64,000 nucleotides of DNA from G020354785 sp964534745 (GTDB lineage Bacteria; Bacteroidota; Bacteroidia; Bacteroidales; UBA10428): positions 1-64,000 of the forward strand of contig CAZHQW010000004.1 in the NCBI GenBank assembly GCA_964534745.1, given 5' to 3'. The translations under genes were made by a program, and so were the position numbers. Position 1 is the first letter of the stretch, and the number at the start of each line of letters is the position of its first letter. Of this stretch, positions 54,895 through 64,000 are shown in pieces. Under the pieces are notes generated by a model, which made no database searches, was not told where the DNA came from, and was given only the letters and a program-made list of their open reading frames with translations.

Positions 54895-56237
54895 CTTATT
54901 GTTATGAAAATATTCTGATCTATTGTTTTCCTGTCTGCAGAAAATTTAAGAATATATAAACCTGAATTTACACCGGACTGATCCAGATAAATATTTTGTG
55001 AGTAAAAACCGGGAAGTTGCCGGTTTTCATATAATGATTTAATAATCCTGCCATCAATGTCAACAAGTTCAATCTTAATATTAGAGGCTTCAGTAAGCCT
55101 ATATTCAACAGTAATATGATCTTCGACCGGATTTGGATAAATTTTTAATCTGTAAAACTCATCGGCCAAGCTTAGTGAAGGAGTATATACCTTCACATTT
55201 ATTGCTGCAGTATCAGTACAGCCATTACTATCGGTTATTGTTAAGGAATAGGTTTTATCAGCAAATAATGTATCGGTAATGGTCTGCGTGTGCTCGCCGG
55301 TGTTCCAATGATAGCTACAGGGTTGCATCCCCCCGCTAATCAGGGGAGAAATTAATAATTCCTGTCCCTTATTAACGCTGTCACTGTTTGTAAATACAAT
55401 TGATACAGGTTCAGGTTCCGTTAATGTTTCATAAATATCTCCGACACATCCCTTACTATTTGTGTGGGATAATCTATAATCTCCTGCACACAGACTGTCA
55501 AAAGTGATAGTAAATGCATTGCTCTGAAATGAGGTGTCTATAACAGCGGTATCCAGTGACATGAATCTGTAAGTCAGCATAACCTCATACGGATTAAAAA
55601 TCAGAATCTGACCGTTATTCTCGCCATTACACCTGATATTATAATCACCATAATATTCTGTTGCATGATATACATTTGCAGCCGGAGGGTACACATTATA
55701 AATATCTTCTTCGACTGTGCAACCTCCCTCATCAGTAAGCTCCACCGTGTACCTTCCCTGTGTCATATTAAAAATTGTATCTGCTACATAGGGAGCGGTA
55801 AGATGATAATATGCAGGGAATTTCGTCCATGTGACAGTATAACCTGGTGTGCCTCCGACAGGAATAATGCTTATTGTGCCATCTGCGCCATAACATGTAA
55901 AAGTATCAATAACATTAACAATCAATGACAGCTGGCCATATATTTCAATTGTATCTGACGCCTGGTTATATTCGTTATCAGTAACCGTAACAAAATAGGT
56001 CCCGTCATAAAGTCCGCTTATATTCTGGCTGTCAGAAGAAAAATCATCCGGACCATACCACTTAAAAGTATACGGTTCAATACCTCCCGTAACTTCTGCC
56101 CTGAGTTCACCATCTATGCCTGCACAGGACAAAGTATCAACTATTTCTATTGATACTGAAAGCTGGCAAAGTGATTTAACAGCAGCAGGAAAAAGAACAA
56201 ATATGATTGCCAGTAATCTTAAGAGTAAATATCTCAT
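54891..56237 (-). CDS. secreted protein with SprB-type repeats and T9SS sorting domain
   Basis: 448 aa. Signal peptide 1-24. About five repeats of SprB/PKD-like type (for example CAGIDGELRAEVTGGIEPYTFKW and CYGADGTISIIPVGGTPG) across 25-350; a C-terminal T9SS type A domain from about 370 (LKIYPNPVEDHITVEY) to the end (NIFITIR). SprB-like repeats are found in gliding adhesins and secreted proteins. This copy is short and lacks an enzymatic part. Overlaps both neighbours by 4 bp. Confidence 0.88.
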   Translation of the reverse strand: MRYLLLRLLAIIFVLFPAAVKSLCQLSVSIEIVDTLSCAGIDGELRAEVTGGIEPYTFKWYGPDDFSSDSQNISGLYDGTYFVTVTDNEYNQASDTIEIYGQLSLIVNVIDTFTCYGADGTISIIPVGGTPGYTVTWTKFPAYYHLTAPYVADTIFNMTQGRYTVELTDEGGCTVEEDIYNVYPPAANVYHATEYYGDYNIRCNGENNGQILIFNPYEVMLTYRFMSLDTAVIDTSFQSNAFTITFDSLCAGDYRLSHTNSKGCVGDIYETLTEPEPVSIVFTNSDSVNKGQELLISPLISGGMQPCSYHWNTGEHTQTITDTLFADKTYSLTITDSNGCTDTAAINVKVYTPSLSLADEFYRLKIYPNPVEDHITVEYRLTEASNIKIELVDIDGRIIKSLYENRQLPGFYSQNIYLDQSGVNSGLYILKFSADRKTIDQNIFITIR

Positions 56238-57028
56238 TTCTTGTGCTCCTGTTGTTTGCTTTTCAGGCTATCGGGAAGGAAATTAAAAAAAGTATCGCCA
56301 CGAAGCCCCAACCTCAATGTCTCCAGCGGAATAACCTCATTGGGAGCTATATTTCCAAGGTTGACATTGCATCCAAAAAGTTTTATAAACCATACCTGCT
56401 GCGATTTAAGGGGTGCCTCCCATATTATATCATTAGAATTAACATGGTGTGATATGTCGTCAATTAATTCCTTGTCAGCCGTCCCGTTGCTATGATAAAT
56501 ACCTATTGTACCGCTCTCCCTTGCTTCGGCAATAACTTTCCATGAGCCTGCCTGAAGCTCACTTTTCATCATGCTTATCCAGCTGTCATGCGGTATAACG
56601 ACACCTTTCTGCTTTGAACCTACTTCGGAAACAACGGTAACCTTTTCGGAGAGCTTTTTAATATACTCAAGTTTCTCACTGTGAGGCATATACATCGAAC
56701 CATCTGATACTTCAGCACAACCGAGTCCGTACTTATCCAGAAACTTAAGGTATTCATCAAACATATTCCGAATAATAAAAGCTTCAAACAAGGTCCCCCC
56801 GAGATATACCTTTATTTCAGCCTTCTGGTATAGCCTGATTTTATCACGCAGCCTGGCTGTAATAAGAGAGGTGCCAAAACCTAATTTAACAATGTCCAAA
56901 AACTCGTTTGCCGATTCAACAAGGTTTTCGGCTTCCTGAATGCTTAATCCTTTATCCATCACCATTGTTATCCCTGATTCGCGGGGTCTCTTTGCCCTGC
57001 CGGGTATATGAGGTAAAGTTAAATTCAT
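56234..57028 (-). CDS. comA: phosphosulfolactate synthase
   Basis: 264 aa. Joins phosphoenolpyruvate and sulfite to (R)-2-phospho-3-sulfolactate. Family blocks: KPRESGITMVMDKGLS-like RPRESGITMVMDKG near 15, DIVKLGFGTSLI near 45, KVYLGGTLFEAF near 73, and EVGSKQKGVVIP near 135. In methanogens the product leads to coenzyme M; in Bacteroidota its use is not established and may feed sulfonates or sulfonolipids. Starts 7 bp after the TPR gene and overlaps the SprB-type gene by 4 bp. Confidence 0.9.
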   Translation of the reverse strand: MNLTLPHIPGRAKRPRESGITMVMDKGLSIQEAENLVESANEFLDIVKLGFGTSLITARLRDKIRLYQKAEIKVYLGGTLFEAFIIRNMFDEYLKFLDKYGLGCAEVSDGSMYMPHSEKLEYIKKLSEKVTVVSEVGSKQKGVVIPHDSWISMMKSELQAGSWKVIAEARESGTIGIYHSNGTADKELIDDISHHVNSNDIIWEAPLKSQQVWFIKLFGCNVNLGNIAPNEVIPLETLRLGLRGDTFFNFLPDSLKSKQQEHKK

Positions 57029-57035
57029 CTTGTAT

Positions 57036-58451
57036 TTATTTTAAATTCTGATACTTAGTAATAAGCCTGTTTATCCTGTCATCTTGCCCTGTTCTCGGAA
57101 AATCACATAAGACCTCACTATGCTCTTTAAAATTTAATAGCAGTCCTTTTTCAAAATACTTATATGACAGGGAAGGCTGGCCACTATATATGTAATACAC
57201 AGCAAGCCTGTAATTTACAGCTGAGATATCATTATTGTAGCGGTATGCTTTTTTCAGGATATTAATTGCACTGGCTATCTTTTTGTTATTAAAATATACG
57301 CCCGCATATGCAAGCCAGGCCTCATAGTTTTCAGGATCAAGTTCCACGGTGGCATTATAAGCCTTGATTGCCTTATTTACATTGTTCATTTCCGAGTATA
57401 CGTCGCCAAGTATGAACCAGTATTCCGGAATACCTGATTCAATCCTTATCGCTTTCTTGATATTATAAACACTCTTGTTGAATTTCTTCAGCTGACAATA
57501 TACTACCCCTTTTCTAAACCAGGCATTGGAGCAATCATTTTCTATATCCAGTGCTTTGTTATAATGCTCCAGCGCCTTATCATGCCTGAAAAGTTTCTCA
57601 TAGCAGTCTCCGATCAGACAATATACATGTGCATTATTGCCATCAATGCCCAGCAAATCGTTATATACCTTGATGGCGCTGTAGTAATTACCGTAGTTAG
57701 CGTGTGCATCAGCTTTGCTAAGGTATACGGAAACAAAATCCGGACTTATAGCTATGGCAAAATCAAAGGCACTTACAGCTTTTTTGTATTTGTCCGCTGC
57801 CAGGTACCATAACCCCAAATTATGCCAGATATTCTCAGAAAAAGGATCAATATCCAGGTACTTTTCCAGGTAAAAAATACTTTTCTCAATATCATCCAAA
57901 CGTTCGTAGCATATAGCAAGGTCGTAAATAACAAGGAGATTTGTACTGTTTACTTCATAAGCAAGCAGCAGGTAGTTAACTGCTGCTTTAATATCATCAA
58001 TTTGTATAAATGATAACGCTATTTCATAAATAACATCATCCTTATCGTCCTGTGAGAGTCTTATTGCCTCGCCAAAGGCTTTTACGGCAGCTTCCTGTTT
58101 TCTGAGCGAATTTAAAGCTTTACCCTTGATGAGGTGAAACTCGAAATTATAGGAATCGACCTTTTCAATATCTGCGAGAATATCCAGAGCTATTTTTGCT
58201 TTCCTGTCTTCAACGAGAACCTGTGCATATTTGAGCTTAAGTGATGAGGAATAGGGATGCTGGCTAAGGCCTATCCTCACTGACTGGAGTGCGGATTTAT
58301 AATCATTGTTACTAATATAATAATCAATAATATTCTCAAACTCATATAAATCAAAGTAACAGGACCTGTTTTTCCTTAACATGTCCTTGAATCTGTTTAT
58401 AATGTCTGAGTATTCTTCCTCTTCAAAAAAACTATTTTGATTCTGATTCAT
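57036..58451 (-). CDS. TPR-repeat protein, cytoplasmic
   Basis: 471 aa, no signal peptide. At least ten tetratricopeptide units fill the protein from about residue 40 to 450 (for example LLVIYDLAICYERLDDIEKSIFYLEKYL and CLIGDCYEKLFRHDKALEHYNKAL). A charged N-terminus (FFEEEEYSDIINRFKDML) precedes them. Common in Bacteroidota as a scaffold; partner unknown. First gene of the comA operon. Confidence 0.85.
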   Translation of the reverse strand: MNQNQNSFFEEEEYSDIINRFKDMLRKNRSCYFDLYEFENIIDYYISNNDYKSALQSVRIGLSQHPYSSSLKLKYAQVLVEDRKAKIALDILADIEKVDSYNFEFHLIKGKALNSLRKQEAAVKAFGEAIRLSQDDKDDVIYEIALSFIQIDDIKAAVNYLLLAYEVNSTNLLVIYDLAICYERLDDIEKSIFYLEKYLDIDPFSENIWHNLGLWYLAADKYKKAVSAFDFAIAISPDFVSVYLSKADAHANYGNYYSAIKVYNDLLGIDGNNAHVYCLIGDCYEKLFRHDKALEHYNKALDIENDCSNAWFRKGVVYCQLKKFNKSVYNIKKAIRIESGIPEYWFILGDVYSEMNNVNKAIKAYNATVELDPENYEAWLAYAGVYFNNKKIASAINILKKAYRYNNDISAVNYRLAVYYIYSGQPSLSYKYFEKGLLLNFKEHSEVLCDFPRTGQDDRINRLITKYQNLK

Positions 58452-58508
58452 GTCAAGTGCACCTGAGCTTATATTAAAGTTAGTGTTAATAATTTAAAAA
58501 AAACAAAT

Positions 58509-61115
58509 CTAATCGATATTTTCCATACTTTGAGTCTTTCCTGAATCAAAATTCAATTGACTTTTTAGTTTATTATACTGTTCAATTATTTTATCGAACT
58601 TATATATTAATTCTTCGGTCAAAGGATGGGACTCCCCGAGAATCACATTTAACCTGTCTATGCCTGCGTTCAATTCCTCTATTGAAATCTCTCCCCTTTT
58701 AAAACTCTTGCCCGCCTGTCCCTCGGATTGTAATTTTGCAATTGTTTCCGCAAGACTTAGATATTCATCGTTAAGCAAAATAAGAACTCTGGCTGATTCA
58801 ATTCCGTATCGTGATAAAAGCACCTTCCATAGGGACAAATCGGGATCATATCTTCCGGTGTTCCATGAAAAATCTGCTATAGTAGCAAATTTTACAATGT
58901 CGAGTTCTGATTCGGGGGTACTGCAAAAGAATATTTGTTCCATGTTTATTTTTCCCAGGATAAAACTGACATTTTCATCGTCATAGGGACCAAAGAGGTT
59001 TAGAAGCCTGATTTTTCCCGGATAATAACCGCAGTATTCTGAAAGGGTGGCATCAATATCTGTTGTCTGTACTGAATTATCCCAGTAAACAGGTGTATTA
59101 TCCAGATATGAAGCTATACGTGCAAGGTCAGCATTGTCATTTCTCAGGGAGTAGAAGGAATTGCCTGTCCAGAACCATGAAATGTCATTTCCTTGTTCTG
59201 AAAAACTTTTTGCCAGCAAAACCTCAGCCTTGCCCCGGCTGTCATCAATCAACCGGTTATTAAACCAGGGCAGCAGTATTTCCACGTCCTTTCCCGGGTA
59301 TTCCCTTTTTATAAGGTCATTTATGGCTGCTACATTAATGGTCATTCTCCCGGGGTCATCCAGATAGTTTACCGGTTGTATGGTCCTGCATGTGTTAAAT
59401 TCATAGGGAGTCATAAAATATGGTACATATGCAATACCCCGGGCCCCTGCTTTAAATCCATTCCTGCAAATGCTTCGGAGTACATCCCGCTTAACACTGG
59501 CAATGCTGGTCTTCTCATCATCGACAGCCCCTCTGCTATGTCCGATATAGCTGAAGTAAGCCGGAGGGGCCAGCATGATTTTAAAATTGAAAGCATCATT
59601 GTTAATATATTTTACGCCAGTGCTTTCAATTACAGTCTTACATTGACCCGTGTCTTCTGCCACGTTACATGAGAGATATGCCCCGTTGATCTTATATCCG
59701 GTTAAGTCGTCAATAAAGGATATGCTCTTTGCTAAAGCTGACTTCTCCATGGATGCCGGAATGTTATAATACCTGTTTTCAAAATCAGGATAGTCGATAA
59801 CCCTGGCATTATGAAAAATATACTTTTTGTTATCAAACAGCTGTACAGCGGTTGTTGCTGCATAATAATCGCCTACAGGTTTATCGCCTGCAAGAAATAC
59901 CAGGTTATTAATATCGCTGTTTGTATAGATAAAATATGATTGTGGTATGTTTTTTATATCACCTGCAGGCAGTATTTCCCTGAAACGCTTGTAAAGCCCT
60001 GTTTTACCCACACTGAATATAAGGCTGGACTTATTCAATTCGTCAGCTGATATTCTTGTGGTAACCTGTATTTTATAATCGGAATCATCACCTGAGAGAC
60101 GCTTGAAAAGGTTCTCCATCCTTTGCTTTACAAGCAGTGCGGCCTGCCGTGTTTCAAGAGACATGTTTTCGGGAACCACTATTTTTGGCAGGTTCTCCTT
60201 GCCGGCACCTGCATCAAAATATATTATAGATTCCAGTTTTTTAACTTCCTTTGGTTGCGGTATAATAACATTGTGTTTGGAGAAAACCGTATCTGTAAGA
60301 AATTTCATTCTTTCTGCTGCTGTGAAATTTGATTTTGTGTAGCGGAAGTCAACATTATCGAGCCACATCGTTCCAATTCCTTTCATTCCAAGAAATATTT
60401 TAACGTAACGCGCTTCATCAGGTATATCGCCTTCAGGACAGTTATAATTATGTGATTTACCTTTAATCCTGCCCCAGTCAAATCTGTCTACCTGCCAGAA
60501 GTTTGAAAATGATATTCCTTTGAATGAGTTGTCTATGTATATTTCGTTCGTTGGCAGGTATAGTCTTGAGCTTACAGCTATTTTATTCTTATCATAAAAG
60601 TACAGCCTTATATTAACTGCATCGTAGAGCCTGGTGCCCAGCCTTTCCCTGTTTGAGCATACATCTTCGAGCCTTAAATAACAGGATAGTGAGTAATTGC
60701 CCGGAATAACCTTAATGAAATCACTAATTACGCCCTCTCCCCTGTCATCGGTCTCGTCAGTATATATCCTTTTAATCTTTATTGAATGCAGGGAGTCAGC
60801 AGCCTCGTCGGCACTATATATTGAATCATATTCAATATTTACCCACTCGACGTTATCACCTACTTTCTGCCACCCTTCAATTCTGAAAGTTGTACCCGTA
60901 GTGTCAACGATCAGGGCCTTGCCTGACTCAAAGGAAGCGTTCCTGACAAGATTGGCACGCTGGTATTTCTGCAGTCTTATCCTTAAAGGTATTGACAGGG
61001 GATCGCTGCTTGACCAGTTTACTGCTGCAGGAACATTCTTGCCCGATTCCCTGCACGAGAATAAGCTGAAGCACAGCAACGCGGAGGCTAATATTAGCAG
61101 ATTCAGATATTTCAT
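58509..61115 (-). CDS. lipoprotein with degenerate GH84-like (beta-N-acetylglucosaminidase) module
   Basis: 868 aa from the ATG at 61115 (an upstream in-frame ATG at 61157 is rejected because this start gives a lipoprotein signal with lipobox LFSC at about 18-21). N-terminal beta-sandwich (about 40-250, carbohydrate-binding-like), a GH20b/NAGidase N-terminal-like domain (about 275-420, beginning IIPQPKEVKKLE), then a TIM-barrel-like region (about 430-750). The late motif WFWTGNSFYSLRN..PVYWDNS matches the WTG and WDN motifs of GH84. The paired catalytic aspartates expected after the G-R-G strand are replaced by a YVPYFMTPYEF-type segment. I infer a substrate-binding or inactive relative. The C-terminus (about 770-868) is helical. 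Confidence 0.65.
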   Translation of the reverse strand: MKYLNLLILASALLCFSLFSCRESGKNVPAAVNWSSSDPLSIPLRIRLQKYQRANLVRNASFESGKALIVDTTGTTFRIEGWQKVGDNVEWVNIEYDSIYSADEAADSLHSIKIKRIYTDETDDRGEGVISDFIKVIPGNYSLSCYLRLEDVCSNRERLGTRLYDAVNIRLYFYDKNKIAVSSRLYLPTNEIYIDNSFKGISFSNFWQVDRFDWGRIKGKSHNYNCPEGDIPDEARYVKIFLGMKGIGTMWLDNVDFRYTKSNFTAAERMKFLTDTVFSKHNVIIPQPKEVKKLESIIYFDAGAGKENLPKIVVPENMSLETRQAALLVKQRMENLFKRLSGDDSDYKIQVTTRISADELNKSSLIFSVGKTGLYKRFREILPAGDIKNIPQSYFIYTNSDINNLVFLAGDKPVGDYYAATTAVQLFDNKKYIFHNARVIDYPDFENRYYNIPASMEKSALAKSISFIDDLTGYKINGAYLSCNVAEDTGQCKTVIESTGVKYINNDAFNFKIMLAPPAYFSYIGHSRGAVDDEKTSIASVKRDVLRSICRNGFKAGARGIAYVPYFMTPYEFNTCRTIQPVNYLDDPGRMTINVAAINDLIKREYPGKDVEILLPWFNNRLIDDSRGKAEVLLAKSFSEQGNDISWFWTGNSFYSLRNDNADLARIASYLDNTPVYWDNSVQTTDIDATLSEYCGYYPGKIRLLNLFGPYDDENVSFILGKINMEQIFFCSTPESELDIVKFATIADFSWNTGRYDPDLSLWKVLLSRYGIESARVLILLNDEYLSLAETIAKLQSEGQAGKSFKRGEISIEELNAGIDRLNVILGESHPLTEELIYKFDKIIEQYNKLKSQLNFDSGKTQSMENID

Positions 61116-61196
61116 GCAAAATCTAAAATTAATACTTGTCGATAAAATTTTAGGCAAGGTATAAAAAAAGTATTAAGATTTCTAATTAAGAAACTT

Positions 61197-62081
61197 TTAA
61201 AGGCTGTATATCTTTTTTGTTGAAGCAAGGAGTGTATTCCTGAGCAATGATACTATGGTCATGGGACCTACACCGCCTGGCACAGGTGTTATATAGCTGC
61301 ATTTAGGTGCCACCTCATCAAATTTGACATCTCCGATAAGCTTCCATCCCGATTTTGTTTTATCGGATTTTATTCTGGATGTGCCGACATCAATAACTAT
61401 TGCCCCTTCTTTCACCATGTCTCCTTTCAGGAACTCGGGGGAGCCCAGTGCAACTATAATAATATCTGCTTTCAGACATATATCTTTAAGATCCCGTGTT
61501 CTTGTATGACAGACAGTAACCGTGGCGTTTCCCATATTGCGTTTCTGCGATAACAATATGCTCATGGGCCTGCCCACAATGTTACTGCGGCCGATGATTA
61601 CGCAGTTCTTTCCGGAAGGATCGATATTGTATCTTCTCATAAGTTCAAGTATGCCTGCCGGTGTTGCTGAGACAAATGAAGGCAATCCGAGTACCATGCG
61701 CCCCACATTAACAGGGTGGAACCCGTCCACGTCTTTTTTCGGATCCACCGCCTCTATTACCTGATGTTCGGATATGTGGTCAGGAAGAGGCAGCTGGACT
61801 ATAAACCCGTCAATATCATCATCATTATTCAATTCCTCAACTTTCTTAAGAAGCTCTTCCTGTGTGACAGTATCCTCCAGCCTCACAAGGCTAGACTTTA
61901 CCCCTACCAGTTCACAGGTTTTAATCTTGTTTGCCACATATGTTTCACTTGCCCCGTCGTGTCCAACGAGAACAGCAGCAAGATGCGGGATTTTACCGCC
62001 ACCCTGCTGTATTTTTTCAACCTCAGCGGCAATCTCCTGCTTAATGTCACCGGCTATTTTTTTCCCATCAATGATTTGCAT
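61197..62081 (-). CDS. folD: bifunctional methylenetetrahydrofolate dehydrogenase/cyclohydrolase
   Basis: 294 aa. Interconverts 5,10-methylene- and 10-formyl-THF with NADP. Catalytic K54 and Y48 in ETYVANKIKTCE; QLPLPDHI and the C-terminal signature PVPGGVGPMTIVSLL are complete. In the argS-ffh-folD run, 32 bp after ffh. Confidence 0.96.
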   Translation of the reverse strand: MQIIDGKKIAGDIKQEIAAEVEKIQQGGGKIPHLAAVLVGHDGASETYVANKIKTCELVGVKSSLVRLEDTVTQEELLKKVEELNNDDDIDGFIVQLPLPDHISEHQVIEAVDPKKDVDGFHPVNVGRMVLGLPSFVSATPAGILELMRRYNIDPSGKNCVIIGRSNIVGRPMSILLSQKRNMGNATVTVCHTRTRDLKDICLKADIIIVALGSPEFLKGDMVKEGAIVIDVGTSRIKSDKTKSGWKLIGDVKFDEVAPKCSYITPVPGGVGPMTIVSLLRNTLLASTKKIYSL

Positions 62082-62112
62082 AATATTATAGTTAGATAAA
62101 TTATTTGTTCCG

Positions 62113-63459
62113 TTATCCGGGCATCCTGTTCCTCGTGGCTGACATGTTACCCATCATACGCATAAGGTTCTTTCCTCCTGACATCATTTTCATCATTTTA
62201 CGCGTATCATCAAACTGCTTAATAAGCCTGTTTACATCCTGGACACTGACACCACTGCCGGCCGATATTCTCTTTCTCCTTGAACCATTTAAAATCGAGG
62301 GGTCTTCACGCTCCTGCGGTGTCATGGAATATATTATTGCTTCAATACTTTTAAATGCATCATCATCTATATCAAGGTCTTTAATAGCCTTTCCCACTCC
62401 CGGGATCATGCCGGCAAGATCTTTCACATTACCCATTTTCTTTATCTGCTGTATTTGCTGTACAAAGTCGTTAAGATTAAACTGATTCCTGGCAATTTTT
62501 TTCTTAAGCTTTCGTGCCTGGTCAACATCGAATTGTTCCTGGGCCTTTTCGACCAGTGATACTATATCGCCCATGCCAAGTATCCTGTCTGCCATTCTTT
62601 GCGGGTGGAATAATTCTATTGCGTCAAGCTTCTCTCCCGCACTTATGAACTTAATAGGTTTATTTACCACTTCTCTAATCGACAAGGCAGCCCCCCCTCT
62701 TGTATCGCCGTCGAGCTTGGTAAGCACTACACCTTCAAAATCAAGCCGGTCATTAAATTCCTTTGCTGTATTCACTGCATCCTGTCCGGTCATGGAGTCA
62801 ACTACAAAAAGTGTTTCGCCGGGAGTTACTGCTTTTTTAATTGACTCTATTTCATTCATCATCTCCTCATCAATGGCCAGGCGTCCTGCAGTATCTATAA
62901 TTACCGTATCATGGCCCGTCCTTTTGGCTTCCTTTATTGCGGACTTTGCAATCTTCACAGGATCCTTGTTACCTTCTTCAGTGTAAACAGGAATATCTAT
63001 CTGCTCACCCAGCACTTTAAGCTGCTCAATAGCTGCGGGCCTGTATATGTCACCGGCAACAAGCAACGGTGTTTTACCCCGCTTATTTTTAAGCTGGTTT
63101 GCCAGCTTACCCGCAAATGTTGTTTTTCCCGATCCCTGCAGTCCTGCTATTAATATTACGGCCGGATTACCTTTGATATTAATATCTTCATTTGCCCCTC
63201 CCATGAGCCTGGCAAGCTCATCATGGACAATCTTAACCATCATCTGTCCGGGCTTTACGGCAGTCATGATTTTTTGTCCTATTGCATCTTCCTTAACCCT
63301 GTCCGTGAAGTTCTTTGCTATTTTATAGTTGACATCAGCATCAAGCAGAGCACGGCGCACCTCCTTGAGCGTCTCTGCAACGTTTATTTCGGTAATCCTG
63401 CCCTGCCCCTTCAGAATCCTGAATGAGTTCTCCAGCCTTTCTGTTAAATTATCAAACAT
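62113..63459 (-). CDS. ffh: signal recognition particle protein
   Basis: 448 aa from the ATG at 63459; an upstream start at 63537 would overlap argS and add an unrelated tail, so it is rejected. NG domain (about 1-295) with G1 GLQGSGKTTF, DTAGRLA and TKLDGDTRGG; M domain (about 325-440) rich in Met with the RNA-binding helix GSRRKRISAGSG. Targets nascent membrane proteins to FtsY and the translocon. Confidence 0.97.
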   Translation of the reverse strand: MFDNLTERLENSFRILKGQGRITEINVAETLKEVRRALLDADVNYKIAKNFTDRVKEDAIGQKIMTAVKPGQMMVKIVHDELARLMGGANEDINIKGNPAVILIAGLQGSGKTTFAGKLANQLKNKRGKTPLLVAGDIYRPAAIEQLKVLGEQIDIPVYTEEGNKDPVKIAKSAIKEAKRTGHDTVIIDTAGRLAIDEEMMNEIESIKKAVTPGETLFVVDSMTGQDAVNTAKEFNDRLDFEGVVLTKLDGDTRGGAALSIREVVNKPIKFISAGEKLDAIELFHPQRMADRILGMGDIVSLVEKAQEQFDVDQARKLKKKIARNQFNLNDFVQQIQQIKKMGNVKDLAGMIPGVGKAIKDLDIDDDAFKSIEAIIYSMTPQEREDPSILNGSRRKRISAGSGVSVQDVNRLIKQFDDTRKMMKMMSGGKNLMRMMGNMSATRNRMPG

Positions 63460-63514
63460 GACGGTTAGTTTAAAAATGCGAAAGTACAAAAATAAGTAAA
63501 AACATACTAAATCG

Positions 63515-64000
63515 TTACATCCTCTCCGGCAGCTCAATTCCCAGGAGTCCGAATGCCGACTCTATAACTTTGGCAGCTACATATGACAGAAGCAGCCTGA
63601 AATCACGCACATCCTCATTTTCGGCCCTAAGGATAGAGAAATCATGGTAAAACTGGTTATATTCCTTTACCAGTTCATAAGTAAAATTGGCAATTATTGC
63701 AGGGTTGTAAGTCTCACCCGCATCTATGACAATACCGGGAAAATCGTAAATATACTTTAATATGGCTTTCTCCTTGTCTTTAATTCCGGTTGACGTATTA
63801 ATGCTTTGGGGAACACTAATGCGGCTTTCTGCAGCTTTCCTCAATACCGATTTAATCCTGGCATATGTATATTGTATAAAGGGACCGGTATTCCCGTTAA
63901 AATCAATGGATTCTGCAGGGTCAAAGGTCATATTCTTAACAGGGTCCACTTTAAGTATAAAGTATTTCAATGCCCCCAGTCCGATTACTCTGAATACGTT
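63515..64000 (-). CDS. argS: arginine-tRNA ligase, C-terminal part (cut by window edge)
   Basis: 162 codons remain open to base 64000, so the gene continues beyond the window. The visible part is the end of the catalytic domain (GLGALKYFILKVDP, FDPAESIDFNGNTGPFIQYTYAR) and the DALR anticodon-binding domain, ending ESAFGLLGIELPERM. The apparent internal start at 63970 is a leucine codon TTG and not a real start. It is separated from ffh by 55 bp. Confidence 0.93.
   Translation of the reverse strand, partial: NVFRVIGLGALKYFILKVDPVKNMTFDPAESIDFNGNTGPFIQYTYARIKSVLRKAAESRISVPQSINTSTGIKDKEKAILKYIYDFPGIVIDAGETYNPAIIANFTYELVKEYNQFYHDFSILRAENEDVRDFRLLLSYVAAKVIESAFGLLGIELPERM

Noticed and set aside
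63460..63537. N-terminal extension of Ffh
   Set aside because: Overlaps the end of argS and adds residues not found in Ffh; the standard start is at 63459.

Overview
The window looks like a piece of chromosome from an anaerobic or facultative member of the Bacteroidota, most likely the order Bacteroidales/Marinilabiliales. The evidence is the family content: a complete Bat (Bacteroides aerotolerance) operon, proteins with type IX secretion C-terminal sorting domains, a protein with SprB-like repeats, CotH and GH43 proteins, and a DUF6588-type outer-membrane protein. Several promoters also carry the Bacteroidota -7 box TAnnTTTG instead of an E. coli type -10. The species cannot be named from the sequence alone.

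Region 1 (1-6000) is clearly more AT-rich than the rest and holds no housekeeping gene. It carries four well-separated minus-strand genes: a Shedu-type nuclease (SduA), a trypsin-like protease, an Mrr-like nuclease and a HEPN-like protein. About 1.4 kb of apparently non-coding DNA follows. Two copies of an imperfect ~153-bp repeat bracket the last three genes, a 16-bp inverted repeat brackets the HEPN-like gene, and a three-way-junction inverted repeat sits at the right edge. I read this as a small anti-phage/defence island and as the best place to look for something new.

Region 2 (6-20 kb) is core genome: a TPR protein, gyrA, clpC, pyrD, an XRE regulator with a possible operator array in an 875-bp gene-free stretch, a dicarboxylate/amino-acid symporter, a C_GCAxxG_C_C redox protein and a large FAD/Fe-S oxidoreductase. 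Region 3 (20.1-25.4 kb) is a plus-strand fermentation cluster, pta-hbd-ackA-ptb-buk. It would convert acetyl-CoA and butyryl-CoA to acetate and butyrate with ATP gain; hbd supplies one reductive step, and thiolase, crotonase and butyryl-CoA dehydrogenase are not present here.

Region 4 (25.4-32.3 kb) holds an SDR reductase, two probable outer-membrane proteins, tRNA-Lys(UUU), a GH43 glycosidase and a CotH-family protein with a T9SS tail. Region 5 (32.3-39.5 kb) is a signalling cluster: a small unknown protein, a free-methionine-sulfoxide-reductase-like GAF protein, three single-domain response regulators, a Crp/Fnr regulator, a membrane PAS/GAF protein without a kinase and a soluble hybrid histidine kinase. 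Three TGAT-N4-ATCA sites lie in this cluster next to the small protein and the Crp/Fnr gene.

Region 6 (39.5-51.6 kb) holds DUF2784, acyP, cstA, a tandem universal stress protein and the moxR-DUF58-bat operon. That operon encodes AAA+, VWA, TPR and membrane proteins thought to form an envelope complex. Region 7 (51.8-64 kb) holds truA, a YfiR-like protein and a five-gene operon (TPR, comA, SprB/T9SS protein, DUF368, aroE) with ATGA overlaps between members. It ends with a GH84-like lipoprotein, folD, ffh and the 3' end of argS, which runs out of the window.
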